Part shown: positions 20,545 to 29,376 of the stretch, in pieces
How positions within the stretch are numbered: the first letter of the stretch is position 1
Layout: every line of letters begins with the position of its first letter
Assembly: GCF_014836675.1 (NCBI RefSeq)
Contig: NZ_JACSQK010000006.1
Coordinates: forward strand, 114,421 to 178,420
DNA length: 64,000 bases
Direction of reading: 5' to 3'
Origin: Comamonas avium
GTDB taxonomy: Bacteria > Pseudomonadota > Gammaproteobacteria > Burkholderiales > Burkholderiaceae_C
Notes under the pieces: generated by a model
Told to the model about the DNA's origin: nothing
Seen by the model: the letters and a program-made list of their open reading frames with translations, nothing else
The model's database searches: none
Made by a program: the position numbers and the translations under genes

Positions 20545-21343
20545 GGTGCCAAAACGGTGTGCCCAGAACGGGGGTGCTGGGCTGGGCTGCGGTTTGCTCG
20601 GCCATGGCACCAGCCAGATAGCCATCGCGGCCTGCTTGTGTGGCATCGGCAAAGGCACCGGCCATGCGCACGGGGTCTTCAGACAGGGCCACAGCGGTGT
20701 TCAGCAGCACGGCATCAAAACCCCACTCCATCACGGTGCAAGCGTGGCTGGGTCGTCCCAGGCCGGCATCCACAATCAGGGGCACCTTCAGGCGCTCGCG
20801 CAGCATTTGCATGGCGTAGGGGTTGGCGGGACCACGGCCCGTACCAATGGGCGCGGCCCATGGCATGACGGCCTGGCAGCCCACGTCTACCAGTCGCTGG
20901 CACAGCACCAAGTCTTCGGTGCAGTAAGGCAGCACCTGAAAACCCTCCTTGATCAGGATGGATGCGGCTTCCACCAGGTTCAGCGTATCGGGTTGCAGGG
21001 TGTAGTCATCGCCAATGAGCTCCAGCTTGATCCAGGGGGTGTCAAACACTTCACGCGCCATCTGCGCGGTGGTGATGGCTTCCTGTGTGGTCATGCAGCC
21101 TGCCGTATTGGGCAGCACGGGCACATTCAGCTTGCGCAGCAGCTCCCAGAAGCTGGCACCGGTTTCGGCCGCATTGCTGCCCTGGCGGCGCAACGAGGCC
21201 GTCACCATGGCAGGCTTGGCGCGGGCCACCGCTGCTTCCAGCACGGCGGGCGATGGATAGCGTGAAGTGCCAAGCAACAGGCGGCTGTGGAAGGTCTGGC
21301 CGTACAGCACCAAGCTGTCTGCGGGGGCGGTGTATTTGCTCAT
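20537..21343 (-). CDS. thiG: Thiazole synthase
   Basis: 268 residues, full length. It forms the thiazole phosphate ring from DXP, dehydroglycine and ThiS thiocarboxylate. Visible ThiG motifs are [11 protein letters not shown], the [11 protein letters not shown] block, [16 protein letters not shown] (with the Schiff-base Lys), [17 protein letters not shown] and the phosphate-binding [18 protein letters not shown] palindromic repeat (21351-21410) separates it from thiS. Confidence 0.97.
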   Translation of the reverse strand: MSKYTAPADSLVLYGQTFHSRLLLGTSRYPSPAVLEAAVARAKPAMVTASLRRQGSNAAETGASFWELLRKLNVPVLPNTAGCMTTQEAITTAQMAREVFDTPWIKLELIGDDYTLQPDTLNLVEAASILIKEGFQVLPYCTEDLVLCQRLVDVGCQAVMPWAAPIGTGRGPANPYAMQMLRERLKVPLIVDAGLGRPSHACTVMEWGFDAVLLNTAVALSEDPVRMAGAFADATQAGRDGYLAGAMAEQTAAQPSTPVLGTPFWHHD

Positions 21344-21350
21344 GGCTGAA

Positions 21351-21410
21351 TTTGTGAGCTACCAGCGCTTTTGTGATAAGTGCTAGAGGCTGATATGACT
21401 GTATAAATTA
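21351..21410 (+). repeat. Intergenic palindromic repeat inside the thi operon, short form
   Basis: GAGCTACCAGCGCTT, a short spacer, then AAGTGCTAGAGGCTGATAT. It lies between thiS and thiG, so it would be transcribed within the operon mRNA as a hairpin (AGCGCTT / AAGTGCT). Confidence 0.55.
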
Positions 21411-21425
21411 TGTGCGGCAAGCAGT

Positions 21426-21623
21426 TTAGCCGCCGGTGACGGGAGCAATCACTTCCATGCGGTCACCTTCGGCGAGCAGGTGGATGGCATAGCGTGATTT
21501 AGGTACAAAGTTGGTGTTCACGGCCACCGCAAACGGCGGCTTGGCTTGCCAGTGCTCTATGGCGGCGGCCACTGAGGCGTTGGCAGGCAGTTGCACAGGT
21601 TGCTGGTTGATGGTGATGTTCAT
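21426..21623 (-). CDS. thiS: Sulfur carrier protein ThiS
   Basis: 65 residues with a ubiquitin-like fold, ending in the Gly-Gly tail (EVIAPVTGG) that is adenylated and thiocarboxylated to carry sulfur to ThiG. The size and the NITINQQPVQL start are typical. It lies 40 nt after thiO. Confidence 0.96.
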   Translation of the reverse strand: MNITINQQPVQLPANASVAAAIEHWQAKPPFAVAVNTNFVPKSRYAIHLLAEGDRMEVIAPVTGG

Positions 21624-21663
21624 GGGCGTTTAGGCAGGGGGCGCAGGCCCCCCGTTTCAAAAT

Positions 21664-22767
21664 TTAAGCGTCTGCCGTGTCATGCACGGCCACATCAAAA
21701 CTGGCCGCCAGTTCGGTGCTGCCGGTGCGCAAGATTTGCAGCGTGATGTCCAGCATGGCTGGCGAGATCATGTAGCCATGGCGGTACAGGCCGTTGACCT
21801 GCAAGATGCGCTCATCCAGCCAGCGCACGGCAGGCAGATTGTCAGGCAGTGTAGGGCGGCACTGGGTGGCAATTTCCAAAATGCGGGCTTCTGCAAAACC
21901 GGAGTGCACGGTGTAGAGGGCGCTGAGCAGCTCCATGACCGAGCGCAGGCTGGCCGGGCCCATGTCGTCTGATTCAATCTCGGTAGCACCAATGACAAAG
22001 ATGTGATCTTCCTTGGGCGCGATGTACAGGGGGTATCGCGGATGCACCAAGCGCGTGGGGCGTTGCAGTGTCACCTCGGGGGCGTGCACGCGCACCACTT
22101 CACCGCGAATGCCGCGCAGGTCCTGCCATTCAGTGCGGGCACCCAGGCCCCGGCAGTCAATCACAAGGTCAGGCTGGTGGGCGGTGCCAGGGGTGAAATC
22201 GGTGGTTTCGCGCGGGGTATGCCAATGGAAGGTGACGCCCAGGCGGGTCAGCGTTTTTTCCAGTGTGGCCAGCAACTGGCGATTGTCCAGCTGGCCTTCG
22301 CCGGGCAGATACACGCCTTGGTTAAAGCGGCCTTGCAAGGCTGGCTCTACTTCATTCAAGCGGTCGCTGGTCAGTGTTTCCAGTGCAGGCAGGCTGGGGT
22401 TGATGCGGCGGTTTTTCTCAAACAGGCCGCACAGGCGGTTGGCATCGGCGGCATCTTGGCGGTGCCACACCACCAGTGTGCCGTTTTGCTGGAAGTAGAC
22501 GTGATCGTCCAGCTGGGCAATCAATTGTGGCCAGCGGTTCAGGCCGTACTGACCCATGCGCACTACGCCGGGCTCGGTGATCGCAGATTCAGCCAAAGGC
22601 GCCAGCATGGCGGCAGCCACCCGTGCAGCGGCACCATCGGCCTCTGGCCCCTTGGCTTCAAAGACTTCCACGCGGTGCCCTTCGCGCGCCAGCTCCAAAG
22701 CCAGTAAACGGCCCATCAGGCCTGCGCCCAAAATAGCAATGTGAGAGGGTGCGGTGAGAGCGATCAT
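21664..22767 (-). CDS. thiO: FAD-dependent glycine oxidase ThiO
   Basis: 367 residues. It oxidises glycine to the imine used for thiazole synthesis, the aerobic alternative to ThiH. The N-terminal Rossmann FAD motif is AILGAGLMGRLLALELAREGHRVEVFE. Also seen are DCRGLGAR, GIRGEVVRV and a C-terminal LYRHGYMISPAML for FAD/substrate. The start is the ATG at 22767. The open frame to 22890 runs back through the riboswitch and is not expected to be translated. First gene of the TPP-riboswitch-controlled thi operon. Confidence 0.94.
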   Translation of the reverse strand: MIALTAPSHIAILGAGLMGRLLALELAREGHRVEVFEAKGPEADGAAARVAAAMLAPLAESAITEPGVVRMGQYGLNRWPQLIAQLDDHVYFQQNGTLVVWHRQDAADANRLCGLFEKNRRINPSLPALETLTSDRLNEVEPALQGRFNQGVYLPGEGQLDNRQLLATLEKTLTRLGVTFHWHTPRETTDFTPGTAHQPDLVIDCRGLGARTEWQDLRGIRGEVVRVHAPEVTLQRPTRLVHPRYPLYIAPKEDHIFVIGATEIESDDMGPASLRSVMELLSALYTVHSGFAEARILEIATQCRPTLPDNLPAVRWLDERILQVNGLYRHGYMISPAMLDITLQILRTGSTELAASFDVAVHDTADA

Positions 22768-22845
22768 GGTCAGTATTTCGTCCGTTGCTAGGTATCGCCA
22801 TGGACAAAACGGGCGTTGCAGCCGTCTCGGGCCGCCGCTCTGGTG

Positions 22846-22970
22846 AAACTCCCCACGCCAGCATGATCTGGATCGGGTAACGGGGCACATGCTGTGATGT
22901 CGATTGCCCCAGGGTGTTTCTCAGTCGCTTGCCGCGTAAGCGATAGGCTTGGCGCAGCAGGACACCCCTG
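22846..22970 (-). promoter_or_regulatory. TPP (THI-box) riboswitch upstream of thiO
   Basis: Read on the minus strand it has the conserved THI elements in order: CAGGGGTGTCC, an insert arm, CTGAGAAACACCCT, a second variable arm of about 30 nt, then ACCCGATCCAGATCATGCTGG and CGTGGGGAG. The P3 insert and the arm before ACCCGATC are long. It lies about 80 nt before the thiO ATG. The expression platform is not clear, and a GC-rich hairpin near 22811-22840 is a candidate. Confidence 0.93.
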
Positions 22971-23046
22971 TTTCGTCCGCAAGCGACAATTACATCATAT
23001 GGGGGGCAACTGCGAGGCCAGCATGTGAACAAGCCTTGGCTTGGGT

Positions 23047-23059
23047 CATAATTTTTGGC
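23047..23059 (+). promoter_or_regulatory. -10-like hexamer directly before thiD (leaderless candidate)
   Basis: CATAAT at 23047-23052, then exactly 7 nt, then the thiD ATG at 23060. There is no Shine-Dalgarno sequence. Transcription from this hexamer would start at or next to the ATG, so no room exists for a riboswitch. The -35 candidate around 23025 is weak. Confidence 0.5.
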
Positions 23060-23926
23060 ATGACTACGCAAATCCTGCCTTCAAGCAGTGCATCTACCCA
23101 GTTGCCGCGCTATCCCCGTGTGCTCTCTATCGCCGGCTCTGACAGTGGTGGCGGCGCAGGCATTCAGGCCGACCTTAAAACTTTCAGCGCTTTGGGCTGT
23201 TATGGCATGACCGCCATTACCGCCATCACGGCGCAAAACACATTGGGTGTTCGAGGCATTCATGGCATTCCGCCGGAAATGCTCAAGGCCCAGATCGACG
23301 CAGTGATGCAGGATATTGGTGTCGACGCCATCAAAATCGGCATGCTGCATGCCCCCGAAGTGGTGCACGTGGTGGCCGAGGCGATCCGCAGCTATGGCAT
23401 CACCAATGTAGTGCTTGACCCAGTGATGGTGGCGACCAGTGGCGACAGGCTGATTCATGACGAAACCGTAGATGTGCTGGTGCGCGAGCTGTTTCCACTG
23501 GCCACCGTGATTACGCCCAATTTGGATGAGGCAGGCTGGTTGATCGGCGGCAAGATTACGGCCATCAGTGACATGGAATCTGCAGCCCAGGCCCTGCTGG
23601 AGATGGGCGCACCCCATGTGTTGCTCAAAGGTGGTCACTTGCCTGGTGACTGGGTGATGGATTTGCTGGCAGGCGCTGGCGGCCTGCGCAAAGAACTGGG
23701 CTCGCAGCGCATTCACACGCACAACGGACACGGTACGGGTTGTACGCTGTCATCGGCGATTGCCGCGCACATGGCTCTGGGCTTTGATTTGGTGGCTGCT
23801 GTGGAAAGTGCGCGCACCTACATTGTCGGGGCCATTGCTTCCGGGGCGCAGGTGCACACAGGCAAAGGGCAGGGGCCACTGAACCATGGCTTTGCGCCGC
23901 TGCCACAAGTCATCTTCCGTAGCTAA
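23060..23926 (+). CDS. thiD: Hydroxymethylpyrimidine/phosphomethylpyrimidine kinase
   Basis: 288 residues. It phosphorylates HMP and HMP-P to HMP-PP for ThiE. Ribokinase-fold motifs are SIAGSDSGGGAGIQADLKTF, VLDPVMVATSGD, TPNLDEAGWLIG and the catalytic loop GHGTGCTLSSAIAAH. The ATG at 23060 fits the family start. The longer frame from 22949 crosses the promoter. Divergent from thiO-S-G-E, without its own TPP riboswitch. Confidence 0.96.
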   Translation: MTTQILPSSSASTQLPRYPRVLSIAGSDSGGGAGIQADLKTFSALGCYGMTAITAITAQNTLGVRGIHGIPPEMLKAQIDAVMQDIGVDAIKIGMLHAPEVVHVVAEAIRSYGITNVVLDPVMVATSGDRLIHDETVDVLVRELFPLATVITPNLDEAGWLIGGKITAISDMESAAQALLEMGAPHVLLKGGHLPGDWVMDLLAGAGGLRKELGSQRIHTHNGHGTGCTLSSAIAAHMALGFDLVAAVESARTYIVGAIASGAQVHTGKGQGPLNHGFAPLPQVIFRS

Positions 23927-23956
23927 GCGTTCTTCAGGGCGGGCACGTTAAAAATA

Positions 23957-23985
23957 CAAAACGGCGCTGAAAGCGCCGTTTTTCT
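23957..23985 (+). terminator. Rho-independent terminator after thiD
   Basis: AAACGGCGCT-GAA-AGCGCCGTTTTT. It lies between thiD (plus) and the SH3 protein (minus) and could serve both. Confidence 0.9.
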
Positions 23986-24014
23986 TTGGGTGGAGAGTTG
24001 CCACATTGCAGCTC

Positions 24015-24500
24015 TTACCAGCCCCAGCCCAGTTTTTCCAGCATCCACCCCTCCTGGCCTTCAGACGTTTGCACTTTGGCCCATTCGTCTTGCTTTTGAA
24101 TGGTTTTGACAATGTCGTATTTCTTCAGCTTGGTGACCACGCTGTGGCTGGTGCCAGGGCCCGAGCGCAGATTGACGGTGTCGGCTTTCACCAGAAAGTG
24201 AGGTTCGGTCGATGTCAGGGGTTTGTGCACCCAGCCCAATGCCCCCTCAAAGTCTTTGACCTTGACCCAATCGTCTTGCTTGGCGATCACTTCTACGGGG
24301 TAGCCGTTGATCAGCTCCCAGGCAATTTCGGATTGCGTGCTGGGTTTTGCACGGATGTTGACGGTTTTGCCCTTGATGCTCAAAAACTCTTGTGCGTGGG
24401 CCAACGTAGGGGCGGAGGCGAGAGCGCCTGTCAGCAACAGGGCAGCAATGCCGCCGCGGCGCAGGCGGCCGGTCAGGTGAAGGGCAAGTTGAGGCAGCAC
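24015..24500 (-). CDS. Secreted bacterial SH3-domain protein
   Basis: 161-residue precursor. A basic start and hydrophobic Sec signal end near LAHAQE. Two SH3b repeats follow (about 37-93 and 99-158), each with a V-N-x-R-x-x-P/G-S/T motif (VNIRAKPST, VNLRSGPGT) and a closing W-x-L/V (GALGWVHKPL, GQEGWMLEKL). Such proteins bind cell wall or act as periplasmic scaffolds. I chose the GTG at 24500 because CAGGAG lies 10 nt upstream. The frame extends to 24536. Confidence 0.85.
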   Translation of the reverse strand: MLPQLALHLTGRLRRGGIAALLLTGALASAPTLAHAQEFLSIKGKTVNIRAKPSTQSEIAWELINGYPVEVIAKQDDWVKVKDFEGALGWVHKPLTSTEPHFLVKADTVNLRSGPGTSHSVVTKLKKYDIVKTIQKQDEWAKVQTSEGQEGWMLEKLGWGW

Positions 24501-24702
24501 GCGGTAATAACTCCTGTGAATCAATGGTTGAGGCACTTACGTATAACGCGTTGCCTGCAATGGCATGAATCATGCCTTGGATGGCGCTTCTGATTTTGGA
24601 TTTGACACGCAAAAAGCAGAGCGAAATCCTGACGTCATCGCGTTGCGGCCGATATTAAGTGATGAAACGTCTAGACACAACTTGCAAATTGCCCTCACTT
24701 GA

Positions 24703-26007
24703 TCACACGCGGGATGCTGGTGTGCGCGGTAACCAGCGCGCCAAGACAAAGCAGACAATCAATGTTGGCACTGAGCGGCCAGCTTCTGCTGCAATCGAGG
24801 GCAGGAGATGGTAAAACGCCACGCCCGACAGCCACAGCAGCACTGCAGGCCAATGGGTATGGTGTGCATCTTGCAGCCACTGGGCAGCTTGGGACAGGCG
24901 CTGAGGTGCTGACTGCCATGCCAGACGGCCCAGGATGACACCAAACAAAGGCACAAACACGGAGCTGAGCATCAATAAAAATGGCTCAATGCTGTGCATG
25001 GGCAGTACCAGTGCAAGCAGAACGCACACCAGCGTCAGAGCCAGGCCCCAGCGGCGTAGAGTCCAGCGCGGCACGATGCTGTGCGCGGCCATGGCCCCTG
25101 AGTAGGTGTCGCCATATGCATTGTCTACTTCGTCAATCAAGATCAAGGTCAGTGCAATCAATCCACCCTGGGCCAGCAGCAAGGCGGTGACCAAGTCGGC
25201 GCTAGGCAGCGTCAGTGTCACCAGGACACCCAGACCGTAGCACCACATATTGGCTGCGGCATAGCCCAGCCATGTGCCGCGCAGGGCGCTACGGCCATCG
25301 CGGCCGTGGCGTGCATAGTCGGCCACGAGGGGGAGCCAGGAAATAGGCATGGCAATGACCAGATCCATGGCGGGTAACCAGCCCATGCCGCCCGTGCCTT
25401 CACGATGCCACAGACTGTGCCAGCCTTGCTCCATTGCCAGGCCCACAAAGTGCCATGTCAGCCATAGCAGTGAAGCGATCACCAGTGGCAGTGCCACACG
25501 TGCGATCAGCTGGCGCACCAGCTTGAGCATGGAGCCACTGATCAGCAGCGCAATCACGCCACCCCAGACCAGTGTCATCACCACAGGCCAGAACGTGGAC
25601 ACCATGCCACCTGCCTGACGTGCAATGGCAACGCTGGCATCGCGCATGACCACCAGTTCAAATGTGCCCCAGCCAATGAGCTGCACCAGATTCAGCAAAA
25701 TAGGCAGTTTGGCAAATTGACGACCGTACACATGCGTCATCAGTGCTGCGCTGGACAAGCCTGTATCGCAGGCAATTTTGGCCATCCAGCCCAAAAGGCC
25801 TGCACCTAAAGCTGAGCCTAAAACAATCGCCAATACGGCTTGCTGGGTAGACAGTGCCGGCAATAAATAGGCACCAACCTGCATGACCAGCAAGCCAACG
25901 CCCAGGCTGAACCACAGGGCCGCGTGGTCGCGCAAGGCAAACACCCGTTCAGACGGCAAAGTCTGTGACAGCGCCTGGTTAGCGGGTGTGGAAGAAGAGG
26001 GGCTCAT
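24703..26007 (-). CDS. cytX: Putative hydroxymethylpyrimidine transporter CytX (NCS1 family)
   Basis: 434 residues with about twelve membrane helices, of the nucleobase:cation symporter-1 family. Conserved stretches include GWGTFELVVMRDAS, PISWLPLVADYARHGRDG and LILIDEVDNAYGDTYSG. A TPP riboswitch sits directly upstream, which marks it as the HMP (thiamine pyrimidine) importer CytX rather than a cytosine permease. The ATG at 26007 has GGAG upstream. The frame to 26124 runs into the riboswitch. Confidence 0.9.
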   Translation of the reverse strand: MSPSSSTPANQALSQTLPSERVFALRDHAALWFSLGVGLLVMQVGAYLLPALSTQQAVLAIVLGSALGAGLLGWMAKIACDTGLSSAALMTHVYGRQFAKLPILLNLVQLIGWGTFELVVMRDASVAIARQAGGMVSTFWPVVMTLVWGGVIALLISGSMLKLVRQLIARVALPLVIASLLWLTWHFVGLAMEQGWHSLWHREGTGGMGWLPAMDLVIAMPISWLPLVADYARHGRDGRSALRGTWLGYAAANMWCYGLGVLVTLTLPSADLVTALLLAQGGLIALTLILIDEVDNAYGDTYSGAMAAHSIVPRWTLRRWGLALTLVCVLLALVLPMHSIEPFLLMLSSVFVPLFGVILGRLAWQSAPQRLSQAAQWLQDAHHTHWPAVLLWLSGVAFYHLLPSIAAEAGRSVPTLIVCFVLARWLPRTPASRV

Positions 26008-26096
26008 TAAATGCTCCGTATGCCAACGAAGCAGGGGCCGTGACAGGCGAGCACCCGGGCAGCGCTCAAAGCGTGCGGGTGCATAGGCCAGCTGAA

Positions 26097-26178
26097 CAGC
26101 TTCCCTGCGCGAGGATGATCTCAATCAGGTTCAAAGGGACTCTCTCAGCCCTCTGTCTGCGACACAGGGCACCCCTAG
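26097..26178 (-). promoter_or_regulatory. TPP (THI-box) riboswitch upstream of cytX
   Basis: On the minus strand: AGGGGTGCCC, CTGAGAGAGTCCCTTTGAACCTGAT and GATCATCCTCGCGCAGGGAAG, a compact canonical THI box. It ends about 90 nt before the cytX ATG. Together with the thiO copy it places HMP uptake and thiazole synthesis under the same ligand. Confidence 0.96.
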
Positions 26179-26320
26179 CGAATTGCTGCAGGAAAGCAGC
26201 GGGGCGATTGTGCCACGTTGTTCAGAGAAGTTGCGCAGGCGCAAATCTGCCGCAGATTGCACTGTCTTTGCTATTTGATCTGCGGTGCGCGCAGTCGCGC
26301 ATATTTGATAATGGGCGCCC

Positions 26321-26761
26321 ATGCTAGAGCAGCTGCGTCACAACCGTCGATTGCACACCATCGTTTTTATGGTGTTTACAGCGCTATGGCTGGTAGCGCT
26401 GCTTTCTGGTGCGCGCGTGCGTGGGCTGGCGACGAGCAGCGATTCGCTGGCTGTTGCGATGCACGAAAGCCTCTGTATTTCAGAGGCAGAGGGTGCGGCT
26501 AGCACCCTGGTTCAGATGCCGCTTTGGGTGGGGGCACAGGTCGATCAAGACCACAGCAGCAATCCACACAGCGATCACCAAGATCCGCAATGTTTGCTCT
26601 GTATTGCACTGAGTCCGCCGCCTGCGTGGTCATTGCAACTGGCTCAATACCCTGAGCCCGCCTACCTGGAAAACTGGCGGCGCCCGGCACATTTCCCTCC
26701 CTCCTTGCAGGTGGCGGCGCAATTGCCGCCCCGTGGACCTCCCGTTTCCGCGCGCGTTTGA
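26321..26761 (+). CDS. DUF2946-like protein next to copper receptor
   Basis: 146 residues. One N-terminal hydrophobic helix (about 13-30) is followed by a His/Asp-rich stretch leading into a C-x-x-C (HSDHQDPQCLLCIA). The helix plus H...CxxC arrangement matches DUF2946 proteins, often found beside copper-handling genes. The C-terminus is Pro-rich. GATAAT lies 8 nt before the ATG and there is no Shine-Dalgarno sequence, so it may be leaderless. It lies 128 nt before the TonB receptor, suggesting a shared role in metal uptake or sensing. Confidence 0.65.
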   Translation: MLEQLRHNRRLHTIVFMVFTALWLVALLSGARVRGLATSSDSLAVAMHESLCISEAEGAASTLVQMPLWVGAQVDQDHSSNPHSDHQDPQCLLCIALSPPPAWSLQLAQYPEPAYLENWRRPAHFPPSLQVAAQLPPRGPPVSARV

Positions 26762-26889
26762 AACGGGCGCATTCCTTGTGGATGCGCCGATCCCTCATTC
26801 AAATTTGCCTTGACCCGCATGCACGCAGGGCAGGCGTGCCTGCACGCTTGTGACTTTTGCAGCAGGGAAGGGGCGCGGATTTTTGCAAG

Positions 26890-28923
26890 ATGAATAAACA
26901 ATTTTGGGCACCGCGTGGCCCTTTGACCCCCGGCGTGTGTGTCTGGGCGTGTGCATCCGTGTTTTCAATGGCCTCTGTCAGCCGGGCTGCAATGCCTGTT
27001 GAGCAAGGTGAGCGACTGCCAGAAGTCGTTGTGACGGCGATTCACGATCACTCTTTCGCGCAGGTGGTCACCGACCCTAAACAGCCGCGGCAACCTATTC
27101 CTGCCAGTGATGCGGCGGATTACCTCAAGAGCATTCCTGGTTTTTCTGCCATCCGCAGTGGTGGATCGAACAGCGACCCCGTGTTTCGGGGGCAGTTTGG
27201 CTCACGGCTGCCGCTATTGACCAATGGCTCGCAGTTGATGGGCGCTTGTCCCTCGCGCATGGATGCGCCCAGTTCGTACATCTCCCCAGAGACCTATGAC
27301 CAGCTCACCTTGGTGAAAGGGCCGCAAACCGTGCTGTGGGGGCCTGGTGCATCGGCGGGGGTGGTGCGTTTTGATCGCCTGCCACCTGAATTTACCGAGC
27401 CTGGTGCGCGTGGTTCTGCCAGCGTGCTAGGTGCCAGCCATGGCCGCAATGACCAGCGTGTGGAGCTGGAGCTGGGGAATGCCAGCATGTTTGCTCGGAT
27501 GAGTGCCAACCGCGCGCACAGCCAGGATTACCAAGATGGTGCCGGGCGTCGCGTGCCTTCAGCCTATGAAAAATGGAACACGGACGTTGCGCTGGGCTGG
27601 ACCCCCGATGCCCAGACTTTGCTGGAGTTAAGCGCTGGCGCTGGAGATGGTGAGGCGCGGTATGGTGCGCGCGGTATGGACGGCACCCAGTTTCGTCGAG
27701 AAAGCTGGGGGCTGCGCTTTGAAAAGCGCCAAATCAACAGCTGGCTATCCAAAGTGGAGGCACAGCTTTACCACCACAACGCAGACCATGTGATGGATAA
27801 CTTCAAGCTGCGAACACCCCCAGCGTCAGGAATGATGGCGGGTGGCATGGCCAGCAATGTGCGCCGCATCACAACAGGAGGGCGCGTCGCAGCCACTGTG
27901 CAACCCGCGGCGCAATGGGAGCTGACCACAGGCATGGATATGTACACCAGCCCGCACGACAAGCGCACAGGAACGCCACTGCTGCCTTTCCAGACAAAAG
28001 AGCGTGTGCGCGATGCCAAGTTTTCTAACTGGGGATGGTTTGCAGAATTGGGCTGGCAGGCCAGTGTGCAGACACGCTGGGTAGGGGGCTTGCGTCTGGA
28101 TCAAGCCAAGGCGCAGCGCTATGGCACGGCACAGGTCGATACACGCAGTAGCTCGGCCATGCCCAGTGGCTTTCTGCGCTGGGAGCACGTGGCTGCGGAT
28201 GGCACAACGGTCTATGCAGGGGTTGGCCATGTTCAGCGCTTCCCTGATTACTGGGAGCTGATCTCGCCGGGCAATAGTGCGGTGGGCAAAGGCAATGCAT
28301 TCGTAACACTCAAGCCCGAAAAAACCACCCAGCTGGATGTGGGCGCGCAATGGAAAAGTGACAAGGCTCAGGCCTGGGTGTCTGCTTATATGGGCGTGGT
28401 GCAGGACTACATCTTGCTCAATTACCCGGGCATGACCTCCAGTGTGCGTAATGTAGATGCACGTACTGCGGGCTTGGAGCTGGGCGGCAGCTACCGCTTG
28501 ACGCAGTCATGGACAGGGCAGGCCACATTGGCAGGAACCTGGTCGGACAACCGTACTGATCACCGGCCCTTGCCTCAAATTCCACCTGCCGAACTGCGCT
28601 TAGGGCTGGATTACGCCCAAGATGCATGGACCGCCGGTGCTCTGTGGCGTCTGGTCCCGGGCCAGCACCGGTATAGCTTGGATGAGGGCAACATTGTGGG
28701 GCGTGATCTGGGGGCCAGCTCTGGTTTTGGCACCTTGGCCATCAATGCGAGCTATCGCGTGAATTCGCACCTCAAGTTGCTCGCGGGTGTTGATAACTTG
28801 TTTGACAAAGACTATGCAGAGCATTTGAACTTGGCAGGCAATGCAGGCTTTGGTTATCCCGGGTTCGCTCGCTTGCAAGAACCTGGCCGCACTGTCTGGG
28901 TGCGTGCAGATTTCCAGTTCTGA
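26890..28923 (+). CDS. oprC: TonB-dependent copper receptor (OprC/NosA family)
   Basis: 677-residue precursor with a signal peptide to about residue 35. A TonB-box-like LPEVVVTAI and a plug domain (about 55-165) follow. The plug contains GACPSRMDAPSSYISPETYD and LVKGPQTVLWGPGASAGVVRF, characteristic of the OprC/NosA copper receptors. A 22-strand barrel then ends in the aromatic VRADFQF. It imports copper across the outer membrane using TonB energy. The start is ATG at 26890; a TTG at 26857 is upstream in frame. Paired with the DUF2946-like gene. Confidence 0.92.
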   Translation: MNKQFWAPRGPLTPGVCVWACASVFSMASVSRAAMPVEQGERLPEVVVTAIHDHSFAQVVTDPKQPRQPIPASDAADYLKSIPGFSAIRSGGSNSDPVFRGQFGSRLPLLTNGSQLMGACPSRMDAPSSYISPETYDQLTLVKGPQTVLWGPGASAGVVRFDRLPPEFTEPGARGSASVLGASHGRNDQRVELELGNASMFARMSANRAHSQDYQDGAGRRVPSAYEKWNTDVALGWTPDAQTLLELSAGAGDGEARYGARGMDGTQFRRESWGLRFEKRQINSWLSKVEAQLYHHNADHVMDNFKLRTPPASGMMAGGMASNVRRITTGGRVAATVQPAAQWELTTGMDMYTSPHDKRTGTPLLPFQTKERVRDAKFSNWGWFAELGWQASVQTRWVGGLRLDQAKAQRYGTAQVDTRSSSAMPSGFLRWEHVAADGTTVYAGVGHVQRFPDYWELISPGNSAVGKGNAFVTLKPEKTTQLDVGAQWKSDKAQAWVSAYMGVVQDYILLNYPGMTSSVRNVDARTAGLELGGSYRLTQSWTGQATLAGTWSDNRTDHRPLPQIPPAELRLGLDYAQDAWTAGALWRLVPGQHRYSLDEGNIVGRDLGASSGFGTLAINASYRVNSHLKLLAGVDNLFDKDYAEHLNLAGNAGFGYPGFARLQEPGRTVWVRADFQF

Positions 28924-28956
28924 TGCAGTTCAGCGCAGCGACCAGGTAAAGGCATA

Positions 28957-28989
28957 AGCACACCCTTGCCGCACTGCGGTAAGGGTGCT
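28957..28989 (+). terminator. Strong hairpin after the copper receptor
   Basis: CACCCTTGCCGCA-C-TGCGGTAAGGGTG, a perfect 13-bp stem. It is followed by CTGTCCCTT rather than a clean T tract, so it may be a weak terminator or mRNA 3' stabiliser. Confidence 0.55.
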
Positions 28990-29008
28990 GTCCCTTAAAA
29001 TTAGTGCC

Positions 29009-29287
29009 ATGCCCAATCTCTATGACACCCTGATCGCTATCTTGCGCGAGCACTGGAAAACCCACAACAACGCGTATCCACAGCGCATTGAGTTAAGTGC
29101 GAGTGATATGCAATTGTTGAAGGGTGAGCGAACGCTGGTCAATGAAACGATGAACTTCAAACTCACTGACGGATGGGAAGCCAGCTTTCACGGCACCCCG
29201 GTGCAGATCGGTGATGTGTCCTGCGTGATTGATCTTCACGGTGCGCGCATTCCAGTGGTGCCAGTGCACACAGATAAGCAAGCGTAG
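29009..29287 (+). CDS. Conserved hypothetical protein, 92 aa
   Basis: Small soluble protein with no signal or membrane segment and no family that I recognise. It has mixed alpha-beta character, with a helix 3-17 followed by strands ending in GARIPVVPVHTDKQA. TAAAAT ends 7 nt before the ATG at 29009 and no Shine-Dalgarno sequence is present, so the mRNA may be leaderless. A strong terminator follows at 29341. Confidence 0.65.
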   Translation: MPNLYDTLIAILREHWKTHNNAYPQRIELSASDMQLLKGERTLVNETMNFKLTDGWEASFHGTPVQIGDVSCVIDLHGARIPVVPVHTDKQA

Positions 29288-29340
29288 CTGAACATCCGAA
29301 TGGCTTTTGGCGCTGATGACGTCAGCGCTGTTAGTCACCC

Positions 29341-29376
29341 AAAAAGCATGGCAGGTTTTCTTGCCATGCTTTTTTT
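29341..29376 (+). terminator. Rho-independent terminator
   Basis: AAAAAGCATGGCA, an 8-nt loop, then TGCCATGCTTTTTTT. A second dyad, GCGCTGA-TGACG-TCAGCGC, lies just upstream at about 29310-29328. Confidence 0.92.

Noticed and set aside
24703-26007. Cytosine permease
   Set aside because: The NCS1 fold alone would allow it, but the TPP riboswitch upstream points to the thiamine pyrimidine transporter CytX.
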